Shown: positions 29,794 to 39,423, numbered from the stretch's first letter. The stretch: 64,000 nucleotides of DNA from Gammaproteobacteria bacterium (GCA_018820765.1 JAHJNN010000015.1:1-64000); one strand, 5' to 3'. Notes: generated by a model not told the origin, from the letters alone. Program-made: numbers and translations.

Positions 29794-31188
29794 TCATTCA
29801 GCCAACGCAGGCAAGGTGAGCTGGAACCGCGTCGCTTGATCGGCGGATGCGACTTTGATCGAACCGCCATGTGCGTCGATGATGGATTTGACGATGGCAA
29901 GCCCGAGCCCGGCGCCATCGCCTTTGCGTTGACGCGAAGGGTCGACGCGGTAGAAACGGTCGAAGAGCCGGGGGAGGTGCTCGGCCGGGATTTCGGGGCC
30001 GGGATTCTCGACGGCAACGACGGCCTTGTCGTCGTGCATCGCCAGCGATACGCGCACGGTCTGGCCGGGTGGCGTATGCCGAATGGCGTTCGATAGGAGG
30101 TTGCTGAGCGCACGCCGCAGCATCAGCCGGTCGCCAGGTACGGTGGCCGATCCCGCCAGGGCCAGCGCAACGCCGCGTTCCTCCGCCCACGCCTCAAAAT
30201 AATCGAACAGGCCATGTGTTTCATCGGCCAGGTTGACGCTTTCCCGGCCGGGTGAGAGGAGGCCGTTGTCGGCCTGGGCCAGATAGAGCATGTCGCCGAC
30301 CATCTGGGCCATGCGTTCGTATTCTTCCAGGCTGGAGTACAGGACTTCTTTGTATTCGTTGTTGTCGCGCGCACCGGAAAGCGCCACCTGGGTCTGGGTC
30401 ATGAGGTTGGAGATGGGGGTGCGCAGTTCGTGCGCGATGTTGGAGGAAAATTCCGACAGCCGCCGGAATGAATCGTCCAGACGGGCCAGCATGGCGTTAA
30501 AAGCGGCAGTGAGCGGCATGAGTTCGACCGGAAGTCCCGAAGCCGGAAGGCGCGCGCCGAGACGTTCGGCGGAAATGCCGGCCACGGTGTCGGTGACCTG
30601 GCGCAAGGGCAAGAGCCCCCATCGGGTCACGATCCAGCCCAGGCCGGCCATGGCCAGGGCGGCCAGGGCAATGGCGATTCCCAGCACCGAGCGGAACGTG
30701 TCCATGAAAAGCTCATGGTGCTCGATGTCCTGTGCCACGGCCACGGTGTAAGGCCCGCCGCTGCCTGCCGTGATTGACACGGCCATGCCCCGATGGCTGA
30801 CGCCGTTTTGCACCCATTGATGCAAGCTCCCATCCGTACACGCTGCTGGCCGGGCCTGGCAGGCTTGCAGCAGCGTGCCCGGAAAATCCGCGCCCGAGGT
30901 GGCAAACCAGATATTCCCCGTCGCATCGGTCACGACGACGGCGAGCCCATGATGGCCAACCAGGGCGTCGTCCAGTTGCTGAGGCAGACGGTCAAGCGTT
31001 TTGCTGTTTGAGGCTTGCGTGAACAGGTTCCGGACGAGCTCCAGCTTGCCATTGAGCTCGATCCGATCCTCCTCTTCAAAATGAGTCTCCACCTTTTGCG
31101 TCAGGAAATAGCTCGTTACAAGCAGGACCAGCGCAGCGGCCACAGCAAAAAGCAGGCTGATCCGGGTGGTCAGTGAGAGGGATTTCAT
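29794..31188 (-). CDS. Heavy-metal sensor histidine kinase (CusS/CopS type)
   Basis: [48 protein letters not shown]. Confidence 0.9.
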   Translation of the reverse strand: MKSLSLTTRISLLFAVAAALVLLVTSYFLTQKVETHFEEEDRIELNGKLELVRNLFTQASNSKTLDRLPQQLDDALVGHHGLAVVVTDATGNIWFATSGADFPGTLLQACQARPAACTDGSLHQWVQNGVSHRGMAVSITAGSGGPYTVAVAQDIEHHELFMDTFRSVLGIAIALAALAMAGLGWIVTRWGLLPLRQVTDTVAGISAERLGARLPASGLPVELMPLTAAFNAMLARLDDSFRRLSEFSSNIAHELRTPISNLMTQTQVALSGARDNNEYKEVLYSSLEEYERMAQMVGDMLYLAQADNGLLSPGRESVNLADETHGLFDYFEAWAEERGVALALAGSATVPGDRLMLRRALSNLLSNAIRHTPPGQTVRVSLAMHDDKAVVAVENPGPEIPAEHLPRLFDRFYRVDPSRQRKGDGAGLGLAIVKSIIDAHGGSIKVASADQATRFQLTLPALAE

Positions 31189-31877
31189 GGGGCCGCGCCT
31201 TCCGGGCCAGCTTCCAGTACATAGCCCATCCCCCGCACGGTATGGATGAGCTTGAATTCAAAGCCATCGTCGATCTTGACCCGCAGCCGGCGCACTGCCA
31301 CGTCGATGACGTTGGTGTCGGAATCGAAGTTCATGTCCCAGACCTGCGAGGCGATCAGGCTGCGCGGCAGCACTTCGCCCTGGCGGCGCAGAAGCAGCTC
31401 CAGCAGGGCGAACTCCTTGGCCGTCAGTTCGATCTTGCGTCCCGCCCGCATGGCGCGTCGCCGCAGCAGGTCCAGTTCTAGGTCGGCCGCCTTGAGGACG
31501 GCGGATTCCAGGCTGTTATGCCCGCGGCGCACCAGGCTGCGCACCCGGGCCAGCAGTTCGGCGAAGGCGAAGGGCTTCACCAGATAATCGTCGGCACCCA
31601 ATTCCAGCCCCTTGACCCGGTCCTCCACCCGATCGCGGGCGGTCAGGAACAGCACCGGCATGTCGACCCCGGCCCGGCGCACGCCTTCGAGCACCTGCCA
31701 GCCGTTGATACCGGGCAGCATCACATCCAGGATCATCAGGTCGTAGTGGCCGGTTTTGGCCAGATCCAGCCCATCCCATCCCTCACGCGCCAGGTCCGTG
31801 ACGAACCCGGCTTCGGTGAGCCCCTGCTTCAGGTAATCGCCCGTCTTGGGCTCGTCTTCGACGATCAGGATTTTCAT
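31185..31877 (-). CDS. OmpR-family response regulator (CusR/CopR type)
   Basis: [25 protein letters not shown]; winged-helix C-terminus [27 protein letters not shown]. Confidence 0.92.
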   Translation of the reverse strand: MKILIVEDEPKTGDYLKQGLTEAGFVTDLAREGWDGLDLAKTGHYDLMILDVMLPGINGWQVLEGVRRAGVDMPVLFLTARDRVEDRVKGLELGADDYLVKPFAFAELLARVRSLVRRGHNSLESAVLKAADLELDLLRRRAMRAGRKIELTAKEFALLELLLRRQGEVLPRSLIASQVWDMNFDSDTNVIDVAVRRLRVKIDDGFEFKLIHTVRGMGYVLEAGPEGAAP

Positions 31878-31933
31878 GTCCGGGAGACTAACTTGGATGG
31901 GCGCATCCTGCCACAGCACGCGCCTGGAGAGGT

Positions 31934-31992
31934 GCGAATTACAGATTTGTAATTCGCCCGTCAGATTCATGTTGGGTACACCCCTGCAGGAT
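31934..31992 (+). promoter_or_regulatory. Putative CopR operator/promoter 1 (divergent: regulator and cupredoxin)
   Basis: Perfect 10-bp inverted repeat GCGAATTACA-GATT-TGTAATTCGC; TGTAATTCGCCCGTCAG, 22 nt, CAGGAT. Confidence 0.65.
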
Positions 31993-32083
31993 GCGGCCAC
32001 AGATACGACGTCCAGGGAGTGGATCGAGTCCCGATTCGCTGCAACGACTTCCGATTCACTCAACCCAAAGGAGAGCTTTAATT

Positions 32084-32584
32084 ATGAAGAAGGCACTTTC
32101 GATTCTGATCCTCGGCGCACTGCCGGCTATTGCCCTGGCGGCAGGGGACCACGCCGGTGGTCACGGCCACCAGAGCCATGACATGTCCGGTATGCACAAG
32201 GCAGCGCCTGCGTCGATGGTGGGCGAGCCCGGCGATCTGTCCAAGGTCAGCCGTACCATCGAAATCGCGATGGACGACTCCATGCGCTACACGCCGGGAA
32301 AAATAGACGTCAAGGCTGGCGAGACCATCCGCTTCTTCGTCAAGAACACCGGCAAGATCCAGCACGAAATGGTGATCGGTTCCATGGATGAACTCAAGGA
32401 ACACGCCGAAATGATGCGCAAGATGCCCGGCATGGAGCATGCCGAGCCGAACATGATTACGCTCAAGCCCGGTCAGCGAGGCGGCATCGTCTGGAAGTTC
32501 GACAAGCCCGGGGCAGTGGATTTTGCCTGCCTGATGCCCGGCCATATGGAGGCCGGCATGGTGGGCAAGGTGATGATCGAATGA
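32084..32584 (+). CDS. Periplasmic cupredoxin (CopI-like)
   Basis: Signal peptide; VKAGETIRFFVKNTGKIQHEMVIG and FACLMPGHMEAGMVGKVMI type-I copper ligands. Confidence 0.87.
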   Translation: MKKALSILILGALPAIALAAGDHAGGHGHQSHDMSGMHKAAPASMVGEPGDLSKVSRTIEIAMDDSMRYTPGKIDVKAGETIRFFVKNTGKIQHEMVIGSMDELKEHAEMMRKMPGMEHAEPNMITLKPGQRGGIVWKFDKPGAVDFACLMPGHMEAGMVGKVMIE

Positions 32585-32590
32585 CGCAAA

Positions 32591-32635
32591 TGTAATCCCG
32601 CTGTCAGTTTGGTGTGGCGAACCCCATTCCATACT
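32591..32635 (+). promoter_or_regulatory. Putative CopR operator/promoter 2
   Basis: TGTAATCCCGCTGTCAG, 22 nt, CATACT. Confidence 0.6.
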
Positions 32636-32754
32636 GACCCCAATCCTGAGCCTCGTATGAAAACCTTGTTGCCACTTCTCAGTCTATGCATCGGCAGTCT
32701 TGCCCAAGCACCCCAAACCGTAATGCTCATTTTTCTCACGCAAAGGAGCTAACC

Positions 32755-33243
32755 ATGAAACGCCACGCGCTGTTTGCCACGCTGATGCTTTCCACCCTGG
32801 CGGTGCAGCCCGTCCTCGCGGATGACGCGCACCACCCCGATCAAAAGGCCGGCGCGGTAACGCCCGCTGCCGATCAGACAATTCAGAAGATGCAGGCCAA
32901 TACCAAACGAATGCAAAGCCAGCTGGAGCAGATGGCCAGGTCCAAAGATCCGGCTCAGCGCCAGAAACTGATGCAGGAGCATTTGCAGACCATGCAGGAA
33001 AACATGACGGCGGGGAAAAGCATGATGGGCGGCATGATGGACTGTCCGATGATGAAGGGCGGAATGATGGGCGGTGGCATGGGCATGATGGGAGGCCAAG
33101 GCATGCAAGGCGGCGTGGCAGGGCAGGATGACATGATGGCCAGGCGCATGGAGATGATGGAGAAGCGCATGGACATGATGCAGATGATGATCCAGTCGAA
33201 TATGGACAAGCCTCAGGGTGAGCAGGGAAAACCGGCCAAGTGA
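32755..33243 (+). CDS. Secreted Met-rich copper-associated protein
   Basis: Signal peptide MKRHALFATLMLSTLAVQPVLA; dense MxxM motifs. Confidence 0.75.
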   Translation: MKRHALFATLMLSTLAVQPVLADDAHHPDQKAGAVTPAADQTIQKMQANTKRMQSQLEQMARSKDPAQRQKLMQEHLQTMQENMTAGKSMMGGMMDCPMMKGGMMGGGMGMMGGQGMQGGVAGQDDMMARRMEMMEKRMDMMQMMIQSNMDKPQGEQGKPAK

Positions 33244-33300
33244 TGGCTGTCACGGCGGAATGTTCGTCGTACCCACGTAACTGAAGAAAAGGAGTCAATC

Positions 33301-33591
33301 ATGAAATCCGCAATAGCATTCACCGCTCTAGCCTTGCTGGCTGCCCCGGTTTGGGCTTACCACCAGGACAGCGACCCCGATCTGAAACAGGGCATTACCA
33401 ACGTGCACGGCGGCCATTTCCCTCACGTCGCCGGGGACAGCCATGAACCGGAAAGGGGGCGCGGTGACACGTACGGTTCGGTCATCGCTGATATCCAGGC
33501 CGGTGAGCAACATGTGCCCCACAAGCCGGGCGATACCCATGCACCCGAGAAAGGTGTGGGGGATGATTATGGTTCGGTACATAACAACTAA
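33301..33591 (+). CDS. Small secreted His-rich protein with internal repeat
   Basis: Signal peptide; GDSHEPERGRGDTYGSV and GDTHAPEKGVGDDYGSV. Confidence 0.65.
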   Translation: MKSAIAFTALALLAAPVWAYHQDSDPDLKQGITNVHGGHFPHVAGDSHEPERGRGDTYGSVIADIQAGEQHVPHKPGDTHAPEKGVGDDYGSVHNN

Positions 33592-33763
33592 GCTGTAAAC
33601 GAGCAGTTGAATTACGTCCCGGTAGGGCAACCTCCCGGGGCGCAGGTATGAGTTTCTGAAACGGCGTGCCGATCGCTCGATGGATGAGTCGCATCCACCC
33701 TGCACATATACCGGCTGGCGCTACGTTCCTCGCAATGACAGCTTGCTCTCTGAAAGTGACGCC

Positions 33764-34003
33764 ATGAAACGCCATCTTTCAACACCGATTCGGCACGCGG
33801 GCGCCATTCAGGTCAACCTGGCCGTGCTGGCTTTTTTCGCCATCGCTGCTTTTCTTCTGCTGACCGAACACCGCGCCCACGTGTTCGGGCCGCTGCTCTT
33901 CCTGCTGCTTGCCTGTCTGCCGCTGCATTTTTTCATGCATCGCGGGCATGGCGGAAAGGGCGGGCACCAGGCTCCGCATGACAAGGACGGGGGCAAGACA
34001 TGA
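33764..34003 (+). CDS. DUF2933-like small membrane protein
   Basis: Short TM protein ending HRGHGGKGGHQAPHDKDGGKT; copper-island context. Confidence 0.6.
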   Translation: MKRHLSTPIRHAGAIQVNLAVLAFFAIAAFLLLTEHRAHVFGPLLFLLLACLPLHFFMHRGHGGKGGHQAPHDKDGGKT

Positions 34004-34656
34004 ACGACACTGCGCCTGCCTATGGCTTGTGGCTGTTGGTGCTGGTCAATTCCGCCGTGTTCATCCTGTTCGCGTTCAGCTTCGCCAAGCCGGCAACGAA
34101 GCGCGACTGGCGTTCGTTCGGCGCGTTCTCGGCCTTCATCGTCGCGCTGTTCACCGAGATGTACGGTTTTCCGCTGACGATTTACCTGCTCTCCGGCTGG
34201 TTGCAGAGCCGCTATCCGGGCGTGGATTTTTTATCGCACGACGCCGGCCATCTGCTTGAAATCATGTTCGGCTGGCGCACCAACCCGCACTTCGGACCGT
34301 TCCATTTGCTGAGCTTCGTCTTCATCGGCAGCGGCTTCTGGCTGCTGTCCTCGGCCTGGAAGGTGCTGTATGCGGCGCAACACAGCCAAACCCTGGCGGT
34401 GACCGGGCCGTATGCAACGATCCGTCATCCGCAGTACGCGGGCTTTGTGCTCATCATGCTGGGCTTCCTGGTGCAGTGGCCGACGATCCTGACGCTCGCC
34501 ATGTTCCCGGTGCTGGTGCTCATGTACGTGCGCCTGGCGCGGCGCGAGGAGCGCGAAGTGGCGGCCGAGTTCGGCGAGGCGTACGCGCGCTACGCGGCAC
34601 GCGTGCCGGCGTTCTTTCCACGGCCCGGCACCCAGGGCCGGAATGCCACGGGCTAA
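34000..34656 (+). CDS. Isoprenylcysteine carboxyl methyltransferase (ICMT)-like membrane protein
   Basis: LAVTGPYATIRHPQYAGFVLIMLGFLVQWPT motif. Confidence 0.8.
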   Translation: MNDTAPAYGLWLLVLVNSAVFILFAFSFAKPATKRDWRSFGAFSAFIVALFTEMYGFPLTIYLLSGWLQSRYPGVDFLSHDAGHLLEIMFGWRTNPHFGPFHLLSFVFIGSGFWLLSSAWKVLYAAQHSQTLAVTGPYATIRHPQYAGFVLIMLGFLVQWPTILTLAMFPVLVLMYVRLARREEREVAAEFGEAYARYAARVPAFFPRPGTQGRNATG

Positions 34657-34685
34657 AACCAGGGCACGCCCCAAGGAGATGATCC

Positions 34686-34955
34686 ATGACGCAGGCTGAG
34701 GGGGTGTTTATGAGCGATAACGCGAATTGGACGCTGCCCCACGCGCTGCGCCTCAGGCGTCTGGGCATCAACACCTACCAGGAGCCCGTGATCTATATGC
34801 GCAGCGATTGTCATGTGTGCCGTGCCGAGGGCTTCGAGGCGCAGTCGCGCGTACAGGTGACGCACAACGGCCATGCCATCGTCGCCACGCTGAATGTCGT
34901 CACCGGCGACCTGCCGGCGCCGGACGAGGTGGGGCTCTCGGAGGCGGGACACTAG
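34686..34955 (+). CDS. Stand-alone N-terminal fragment of a thymidine/AMP phosphorylase-like protein
   Basis: LRLRRLGINTYQEPVIYMRSDCHVCRAEGFEAQSRVQVTHNGHAIVATLNVV...GLSEAGH resembles the first ~85 aa of the ~500-aa family. Confidence 0.65.
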   Translation: MTQAEGVFMSDNANWTLPHALRLRRLGINTYQEPVIYMRSDCHVCRAEGFEAQSRVQVTHNGHAIVATLNVVTGDLPAPDEVGLSEAGH

Positions 34956-34969
34956 CCAAGGAGATATCG

Positions 34970-35455
34970 ATGAATGCCACGGTCAAGGATCCGGTCTGCG
35001 GAATGGAGGTCGCCCCGCCGCAGCTCGAAACGGTCTACGAGGGGCTTCACTATGCCTTCTGCTCGGAGCAATGCCGGCAGCGCTTCGCCGCCAATCCACA
35101 CCTTTACATCGGGGTGCCCGGCGAGAAGGCGCCCGGGCAGAAGGGCGTTGAACTGTTCAAGCGAAGACGCTTTCAACTCGATACGCCGCTCGCCGCGCAA
35201 GACGCCGCCATCCTGACCGAGGCGTTGGGCGCCATGATGGGGGTGAAGGCCATCGAGATCGAGAACGGCAACACGGTGACCCTCACCTACGACTTGATCC
35301 AGGCAACGGCGGATCAGCTCGAAGCGAAGATGGTGGAGGTGGGCGCAAAGCTCGGCGCAGGCTGGGCGGAGCGATTGCGTCGCGGCTTCGTGCATTACAT
35401 GGAGGAATGCGAGGTGGGGAACCTGGAAGTGCATCCGCGTCATGGGCACGGTTAA
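34970..35455 (+). CDS. YHS-domain protein
   Basis: VKDPVCGMEVAPPQLETVYEGLHYAFCSEQCRQRFAANP. Confidence 0.83.
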   Translation: MNATVKDPVCGMEVAPPQLETVYEGLHYAFCSEQCRQRFAANPHLYIGVPGEKAPGQKGVELFKRRRFQLDTPLAAQDAAILTEALGAMMGVKAIEIENGNTVTLTYDLIQATADQLEAKMVEVGAKLGAGWAERLRRGFVHYMEECEVGNLEVHPRHGHG

Positions 35456-35476
35456 CGGCACGCGAGGAGATCAATC

Positions 35477-35644
35477 ATGGACTGGTTAGCGCAGAACTGG
35501 ATTTGGGTTGTGTTTTTCGTCCTGTTCGTCGGCATGCATCTGTTCGGCCACGGGGGCCACGGGGGCTACGGCGGCGGGGACGAGCAAGGGCCTACGGGCG
35601 GAGAGCAACCGGGCAAGGACAAATCGCAAGGCCATCAACATTGA
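35477..35644 (+). CDS. Small membrane protein (55 aa, DUF2933-like)
   Basis: Manual translation MDWLAQNWIWVVFFVLFVGMHLFGHGGHGGYGGGDEQGPTGGEQPGKDKSQGHQH*; AGGAGAT Shine-Dalgarno upstream; not in ORF track. Confidence 0.7.
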   Translation: MDWLAQNWIWVVFFVLFVGMHLFGHGGHGGYGGGDEQGPTGGEQPGKDKSQGHQH

Positions 35645-35655
35645 GGAGGACCGTC

Positions 35656-35916
35656 ATGCTGAACATCAAGCTCGTTTCCTGGGCGCTCGGGTTATGGGGC
35701 GCGGTCACTTTCGTGGTGTGCGTGATCTACGGCCTGGTCACACCGCAGAGCCTGCACATGCACGCGTTTCTTGAGCAGATACTGCCGGCATTCAAATGGC
35801 TCACCTGGTGGGGCTTCCTGCTCGGTCTGGCCGAGAGTTTCCTTTACGGCGTATACGCCGGGATGGTGTATGTACCGATCTACAACGCGCTCAAGCGCCG
35901 CTGGACGGAGGGGTAA
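35656..35916 (+). CDS. Small two-TM membrane protein (DUF5676-like)
   Basis: MLNIKLVSWALGLWGAVTFVVCVIYGLV...FLYGVYAGMVYVPIYNALKRRW; preceded by GAGGA. Confidence 0.65.
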   Translation: MLNIKLVSWALGLWGAVTFVVCVIYGLVTPQSLHMHAFLEQILPAFKWLTWWGFLLGLAESFLYGVYAGMVYVPIYNALKRRWTEG

Positions 35917-35968
35917 CGCGATGCGCCACGGCCGGATTGCTCTCGCCGGATGGTGTAGATGACGTAAT

Positions 35969-36013
35969 TGTCATCGTTCTGTCAGCTTGTTGTGTGGCGC
36001 CACGAAGCACACT
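35969..36013 (+). promoter_or_regulatory. Putative CopR operator/promoter 3
   Basis: TGTCATCGTTCTGTCAG, 22 nt, CACACT. Confidence 0.6.
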
Positions 36014-36042
36014 GGATTCAATCTCGAACAAAGGAGCTACGT

Positions 36043-36483
36043 ATGAAGCGCGCCGTCTTTAATGCCTTGTTGATCGGCATTGTCGCACCGTCTGTGTGGG
36101 CAGCGCCTGATGCCCTCGTTGTCGATGTCTACAAAAGTCCGACTTGCGGCTGCTGCAGCAAGTGGGTCGACCACCTCAAGGCCAATGGCTTCACGGTCAG
36201 AGGCCACGACACCGAAAACGTGGTGGCGCACAAAATCCGTTTGGGCGTGCCAGCCGGTTACGGCTCCTGCCATACCGCCGAAGTGGGTGGATACGTAGTC
36301 GAAGGCCATGTCCCCGCGAAAGAAATCAAGCAAATGCTGAAGGAAAAGCCGCGTGCCCGCGGCCTGGTCGTGCCGGCCATGCCAATGGGGTCGCCTGGAA
36401 TGGAAACAGCGGGACGCAAGGAGGCTTATGACGTTTTTCTCGTGAACCGGGATGGGTCCACAAAGACCTACGCCCACTATTAA
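36043..36483 (+). CDS. DUF411 metal-binding protein
   Basis: VDVYKSPTCGCCSKWVDHLKANGF...GVPAGYGSCHTAEVGGYVVEGHVPA. Confidence 0.87.
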   Translation: MKRAVFNALLIGIVAPSVWAAPDALVVDVYKSPTCGCCSKWVDHLKANGFTVRGHDTENVVAHKIRLGVPAGYGSCHTAEVGGYVVEGHVPAKEIKQMLKEKPRARGLVVPAMPMGSPGMETAGRKEAYDVFLVNRDGSTKTYAHY

Positions 36484-36495
36484 CTTTTAAAAGGA

Positions 36496-36843
36496 ATGAA
36501 TATGAAACTGATGTTGACCACACTTGCCGTTGGCACGAGCCTGTCTTTCGCGATGCCGGCCTGGGCAGAGGCCTCGCATATGGAGCACGGCAGGGCGACA
36601 AACCCTGCCGCCATGAACGCCATGCTCAGTGAAGGGCTGGTGAAGAAGGTGGACAAGGCTCAGGGCAAGATCACGCTCAAGCATGGACCCTTGCAAAACA
36701 TGGATATGCCGGGCATGACCATGGTGTTTCGCGTCCAGGATGTCGGTTGGCTTGACCAGGTCCAACCCGGCGACAAGGTTCGCTTTGTCGCTGACAGAGT
36801 GAATGGGGCGTTGACCGTGACCAAACTCGAAATGGTGAGGTGA
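36496..36843 (+). CDS. CusF-like periplasmic copper-binding protein
   Basis: KITLKHGPLQNMDMPGMTMVFRV. Confidence 0.87.
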   Translation: MNMKLMLTTLAVGTSLSFAMPAWAEASHMEHGRATNPAAMNAMLSEGLVKKVDKAQGKITLKHGPLQNMDMPGMTMVFRVQDVGWLDQVQPGDKVRFVADRVNGALTVTKLEMVR

Positions 36844-37074
36844 CATGCCATGCACGCTTGCCGCAGGGGAGCAAGCGGGTTGCCGGATGCGCGCGATTAC
36901 CCTGGTTGAAATTAGCCGGCGATTTCCGGCAGGGCGAAGTGGTCTATAACGAGACTTGCATCGCGTGGGTGGTCCTGCCTTGACGGACGCGGACTTGAAC
37001 GCGGTATTGCAATCCATACGAAAAGGCATTTCAAGCGCCCCGTAATTCCGACGTCTTCAGGCAGGAGAAAACAG

Positions 37075-38058
37075 ATGGGATTCAAAGCATGCATCGCCGG
37101 GCTGATCTGCCTGAGCGGCGGAACCATCGCATACGCAGCGCCAACTGCGTACATTCCGCTCGGTTCGGGCAATGCAGTGATCGCGGTTGATGCTGCCAAC
37201 GGGAAAATCATCAAACGCTACGACGGGGTGGAAAACCCCCACGGCCTGGTCGCCACGCCGGACGGCGAATACCTGATTGCGGGAAGCCTCAAGGAGACCC
37301 GGGTGCCGGAAGGCGCACCGGCAGACACCCCCAACAGCAAGCTGTATGTCTTCCATCCCGAGCATGGCCATGTCATGGCCGAAATCCCAGTCTCCGGCTG
37401 GACCCATCACCAGGCGATTACGCCGGACGGGAAATACGTCCTGTCAACTCATCCGACACGGGGCGGCATCAGCGTTGTCGACTTCGTCGGCAACACGGTA
37501 TTCAAAACCATCAAAACCGGGCCGGCGCCCAATTACACCCTGGTCACGAAGGATGGAAAGCATGCCTATGTGAGCAACAGCGGCAATGGGACCATCAGCG
37601 AGATCGATCTGGGTTCGTGGACCGTGGCGCGCTCACTGGAGGCCGGACCCTCACCCGAGCATCTGGCCTTTTCGCCGGACGAAAAAACCCTCTACGTGGC
37701 GAATGACCGGGCCGGAACGGTTTCCGTCGTATCGGTCAAGGAAGGCAAGGTCAAAACGACCTACACGATCGGCAAACGCCTGCACGGACTGGATATCGGC
37801 GACGACGGAAAAACGCTTTTTGTCAGTAGCCGGTCGGATGACAAATTGGTGGCGCTGGACACCGAAACCGGCAAGCGGCGCGTCCTGATGCTTTCACCCG
37901 AGCCCTACCACCTCGACAAGATCCCGGGAACCGGAAAAGTCTATGTCTCCAGCAGCAAGGCGCCAAAGATATGGGTCGTGGACCAGAACACGCTCACCGT
38001 TACGGGCACGATCCAGCTGCCGGCGGGCGAAGGACATCAGATTGCGGTGATCAAGTGA
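37075..38058 (+). CDS. Secreted beta-propeller protein (YncE-like)
   Basis: Repeated propeller motifs such as HAYVSNSGNGTISEIDLGSWTV and KTLYVANDRAGTVSVVSV. Confidence 0.82.
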   Translation: MGFKACIAGLICLSGGTIAYAAPTAYIPLGSGNAVIAVDAANGKIIKRYDGVENPHGLVATPDGEYLIAGSLKETRVPEGAPADTPNSKLYVFHPEHGHVMAEIPVSGWTHHQAITPDGKYVLSTHPTRGGISVVDFVGNTVFKTIKTGPAPNYTLVTKDGKHAYVSNSGNGTISEIDLGSWTVARSLEAGPSPEHLAFSPDEKTLYVANDRAGTVSVVSVKEGKVKTTYTIGKRLHGLDIGDDGKTLFVSSRSDDKLVALDTETGKRRVLMLSPEPYHLDKIPGTGKVYVSSSKAPKIWVVDQNTLTVTGTIQLPAGEGHQIAVIK

Positions 38059-38150
38059 TGCAGTCATATCGCAACCTGGGACAGCGTCAGAGAAAAAGCC
38101 GCAGTCTTTTTCAAAGACTTTCACAGCAACAGCATGAAAAGGAGCCTCAA

Positions 38151-38894
38151 ATGAACACCTCAATGAAAACCCTGGTGGCATCTTCCGTCGCGGCCTTCGC
38201 GCTGGTGGGAACCGCCGTGCCTGCCTCGGCGGCAGATCCCGCGATGCCTGATCAGCAAATGATGCAAGGCCAGGCGCAGGGAAGCGGCGCATTCGCCGCG
38301 ATGCCGGGCTACGGCATGGGCATGATGGGCGGCGGCATGGGACCGGGCTACGGCATGGGATCAGGCTACGGCATGGGATCAGGCATGGGCATGATGGGGG
38401 GAATGATGAACATGATGGGCGGGGGGTGTCCCATGATGGGGGGCGGCATGGGGCCGGGAATGGGCATGATGGGCGGCGGTATGGGTGGCTATGGTTCCGG
38501 TGCGGGAATGATGATGGGCCCGGGCATGATGGGGGGAATGGGCGCGGGCTATGGCATGGGCCCCGGAATGGGTGGGGGCATGGGACCGATGGCCATGCTC
38601 AACCTTAGCGAAGCGCAGACCGCTCAATTGAAAAAGGTCCAGACCGAGTCGATGAAGAAGCAGCGTGCGCTCATGCTTCAGATGTGGGAGGCGCAGGCCA
38701 ACCTGGGCGATTTGGTGAATGCGGAGAAGCGCGACCCGGCGGCGATCGGCAAGGCCTACGACAAGCTCGCGGACGTGCAGCGCCAGGCGTTGGAAGCGCA
38801 CATCGATGCGGAAAACAAAGCCGCCGCCGTACTCACCAAAGAGCAAATGATGCAAATGCGCCGCGGCTATGGCAGGAACATGATGGGTTACTGA
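38151..38894 (+). CDS. Gly/Met-rich Spy/CpxP-like periplasmic protein
   Basis: Signal peptide, GMGMMGGG repeats, C-terminal helical LSEAQTAQLKKVQTESMKKQRALMLQ segment. Confidence 0.7.
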   Translation: MNTSMKTLVASSVAAFALVGTAVPASAADPAMPDQQMMQGQAQGSGAFAAMPGYGMGMMGGGMGPGYGMGSGYGMGSGMGMMGGMMNMMGGGCPMMGGGMGPGMGMMGGGMGGYGSGAGMMMGPGMMGGMGAGYGMGPGMGGGMGPMAMLNLSEAQTAQLKKVQTESMKKQRALMLQMWEAQANLGDLVNAEKRDPAAIGKAYDKLADVQRQALEAHIDAENKAAAVLTKEQMMQMRRGYGRNMMGY

Positions 38895-38903
38895 GGGAAG
38901 CCA

Positions 38904-39053
38904 TGAACAAGTCCACAATCGTCATTCCGGCGGTGCGCGGTTGTTACAGCTTTAGCTGTTTACAACCGCGGCCTGCCCCTTGCGGGTGAAAGCCGGAATC
39001 CAGTTAAATCAAGCGCCTGGACCCCGGCCTCCGCCGGGGTGACGACTTGTTCA
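38904..39053. repeat. 150-bp MITE-like element with perfect 10-bp terminal inverted repeats
   Basis: TGAACAAGTC (38904-38913) / GACTTGTTCA (39044-39053); internal CGTCATTCCGGCGG ... CCGCCGGGGTGACG and nested hairpin GCGGTTGT...ACAACCGC. Confidence 0.75.
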
Positions 39054-39119
39054 GTGCTTTCTGAGCGTATTGCAATCGAGCAGCCGGAAACGGCCGGAAG
39101 TGATGACAGGAGAACGACA

Positions 39120-39359
39120 ATGATGGACGGTTATGGCATGGCAGGCGGTTTCGGATTCGGCGGGATTTTCATGATCCTGTGGTGGGTGCTCATCATCGTC
39201 GGCGTTGTCGCGCTGGTGAAATGGGTGGCCACTTCTTCCGGTGGGGACGGGCGCAGTGGCGGCGACAGCAAGGCGCTGGACATACTCAAGCAACGGTATG
39301 CGCGCGGCGAGATCGACGAACAGGAGTTTCAGAAGAGAAAGCGCGATTTGACCGAGTAG
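39120..39359 (+). CDS. SHOCT-domain small membrane protein
   Basis: One TM; ALDILKQRYARGEIDEQEFQKRKRDL. Confidence 0.85.
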   Translation: MMDGYGMAGGFGFGGIFMILWWVLIIVGVVALVKWVATSSGGDGRSGGDSKALDILKQRYARGEIDEQEFQKRKRDLTE

Positions 39360-39423
39360 CCAGGCAACCCCCGGGCGTGCGCGCCGCGTGGGCTGTGCAT
39401 CCTGTTTGCAGAAAGGAAAATAA

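Noticed and set aside
29751-30113. 120-aa minus-strand ORF overlapping the histidine kinase gene
   Set aside because: Out-of-frame overlap with the well-supported kinase C-terminus ([15 protein letters not shown]).
38290-38590. Tandem repeat or CRISPR-like GGCATGGGCATGATGGG array
   Set aside because: Codon-level low complexity encoding the Gly/Met-rich part of a signal-peptide-bearing protein; no spacers.
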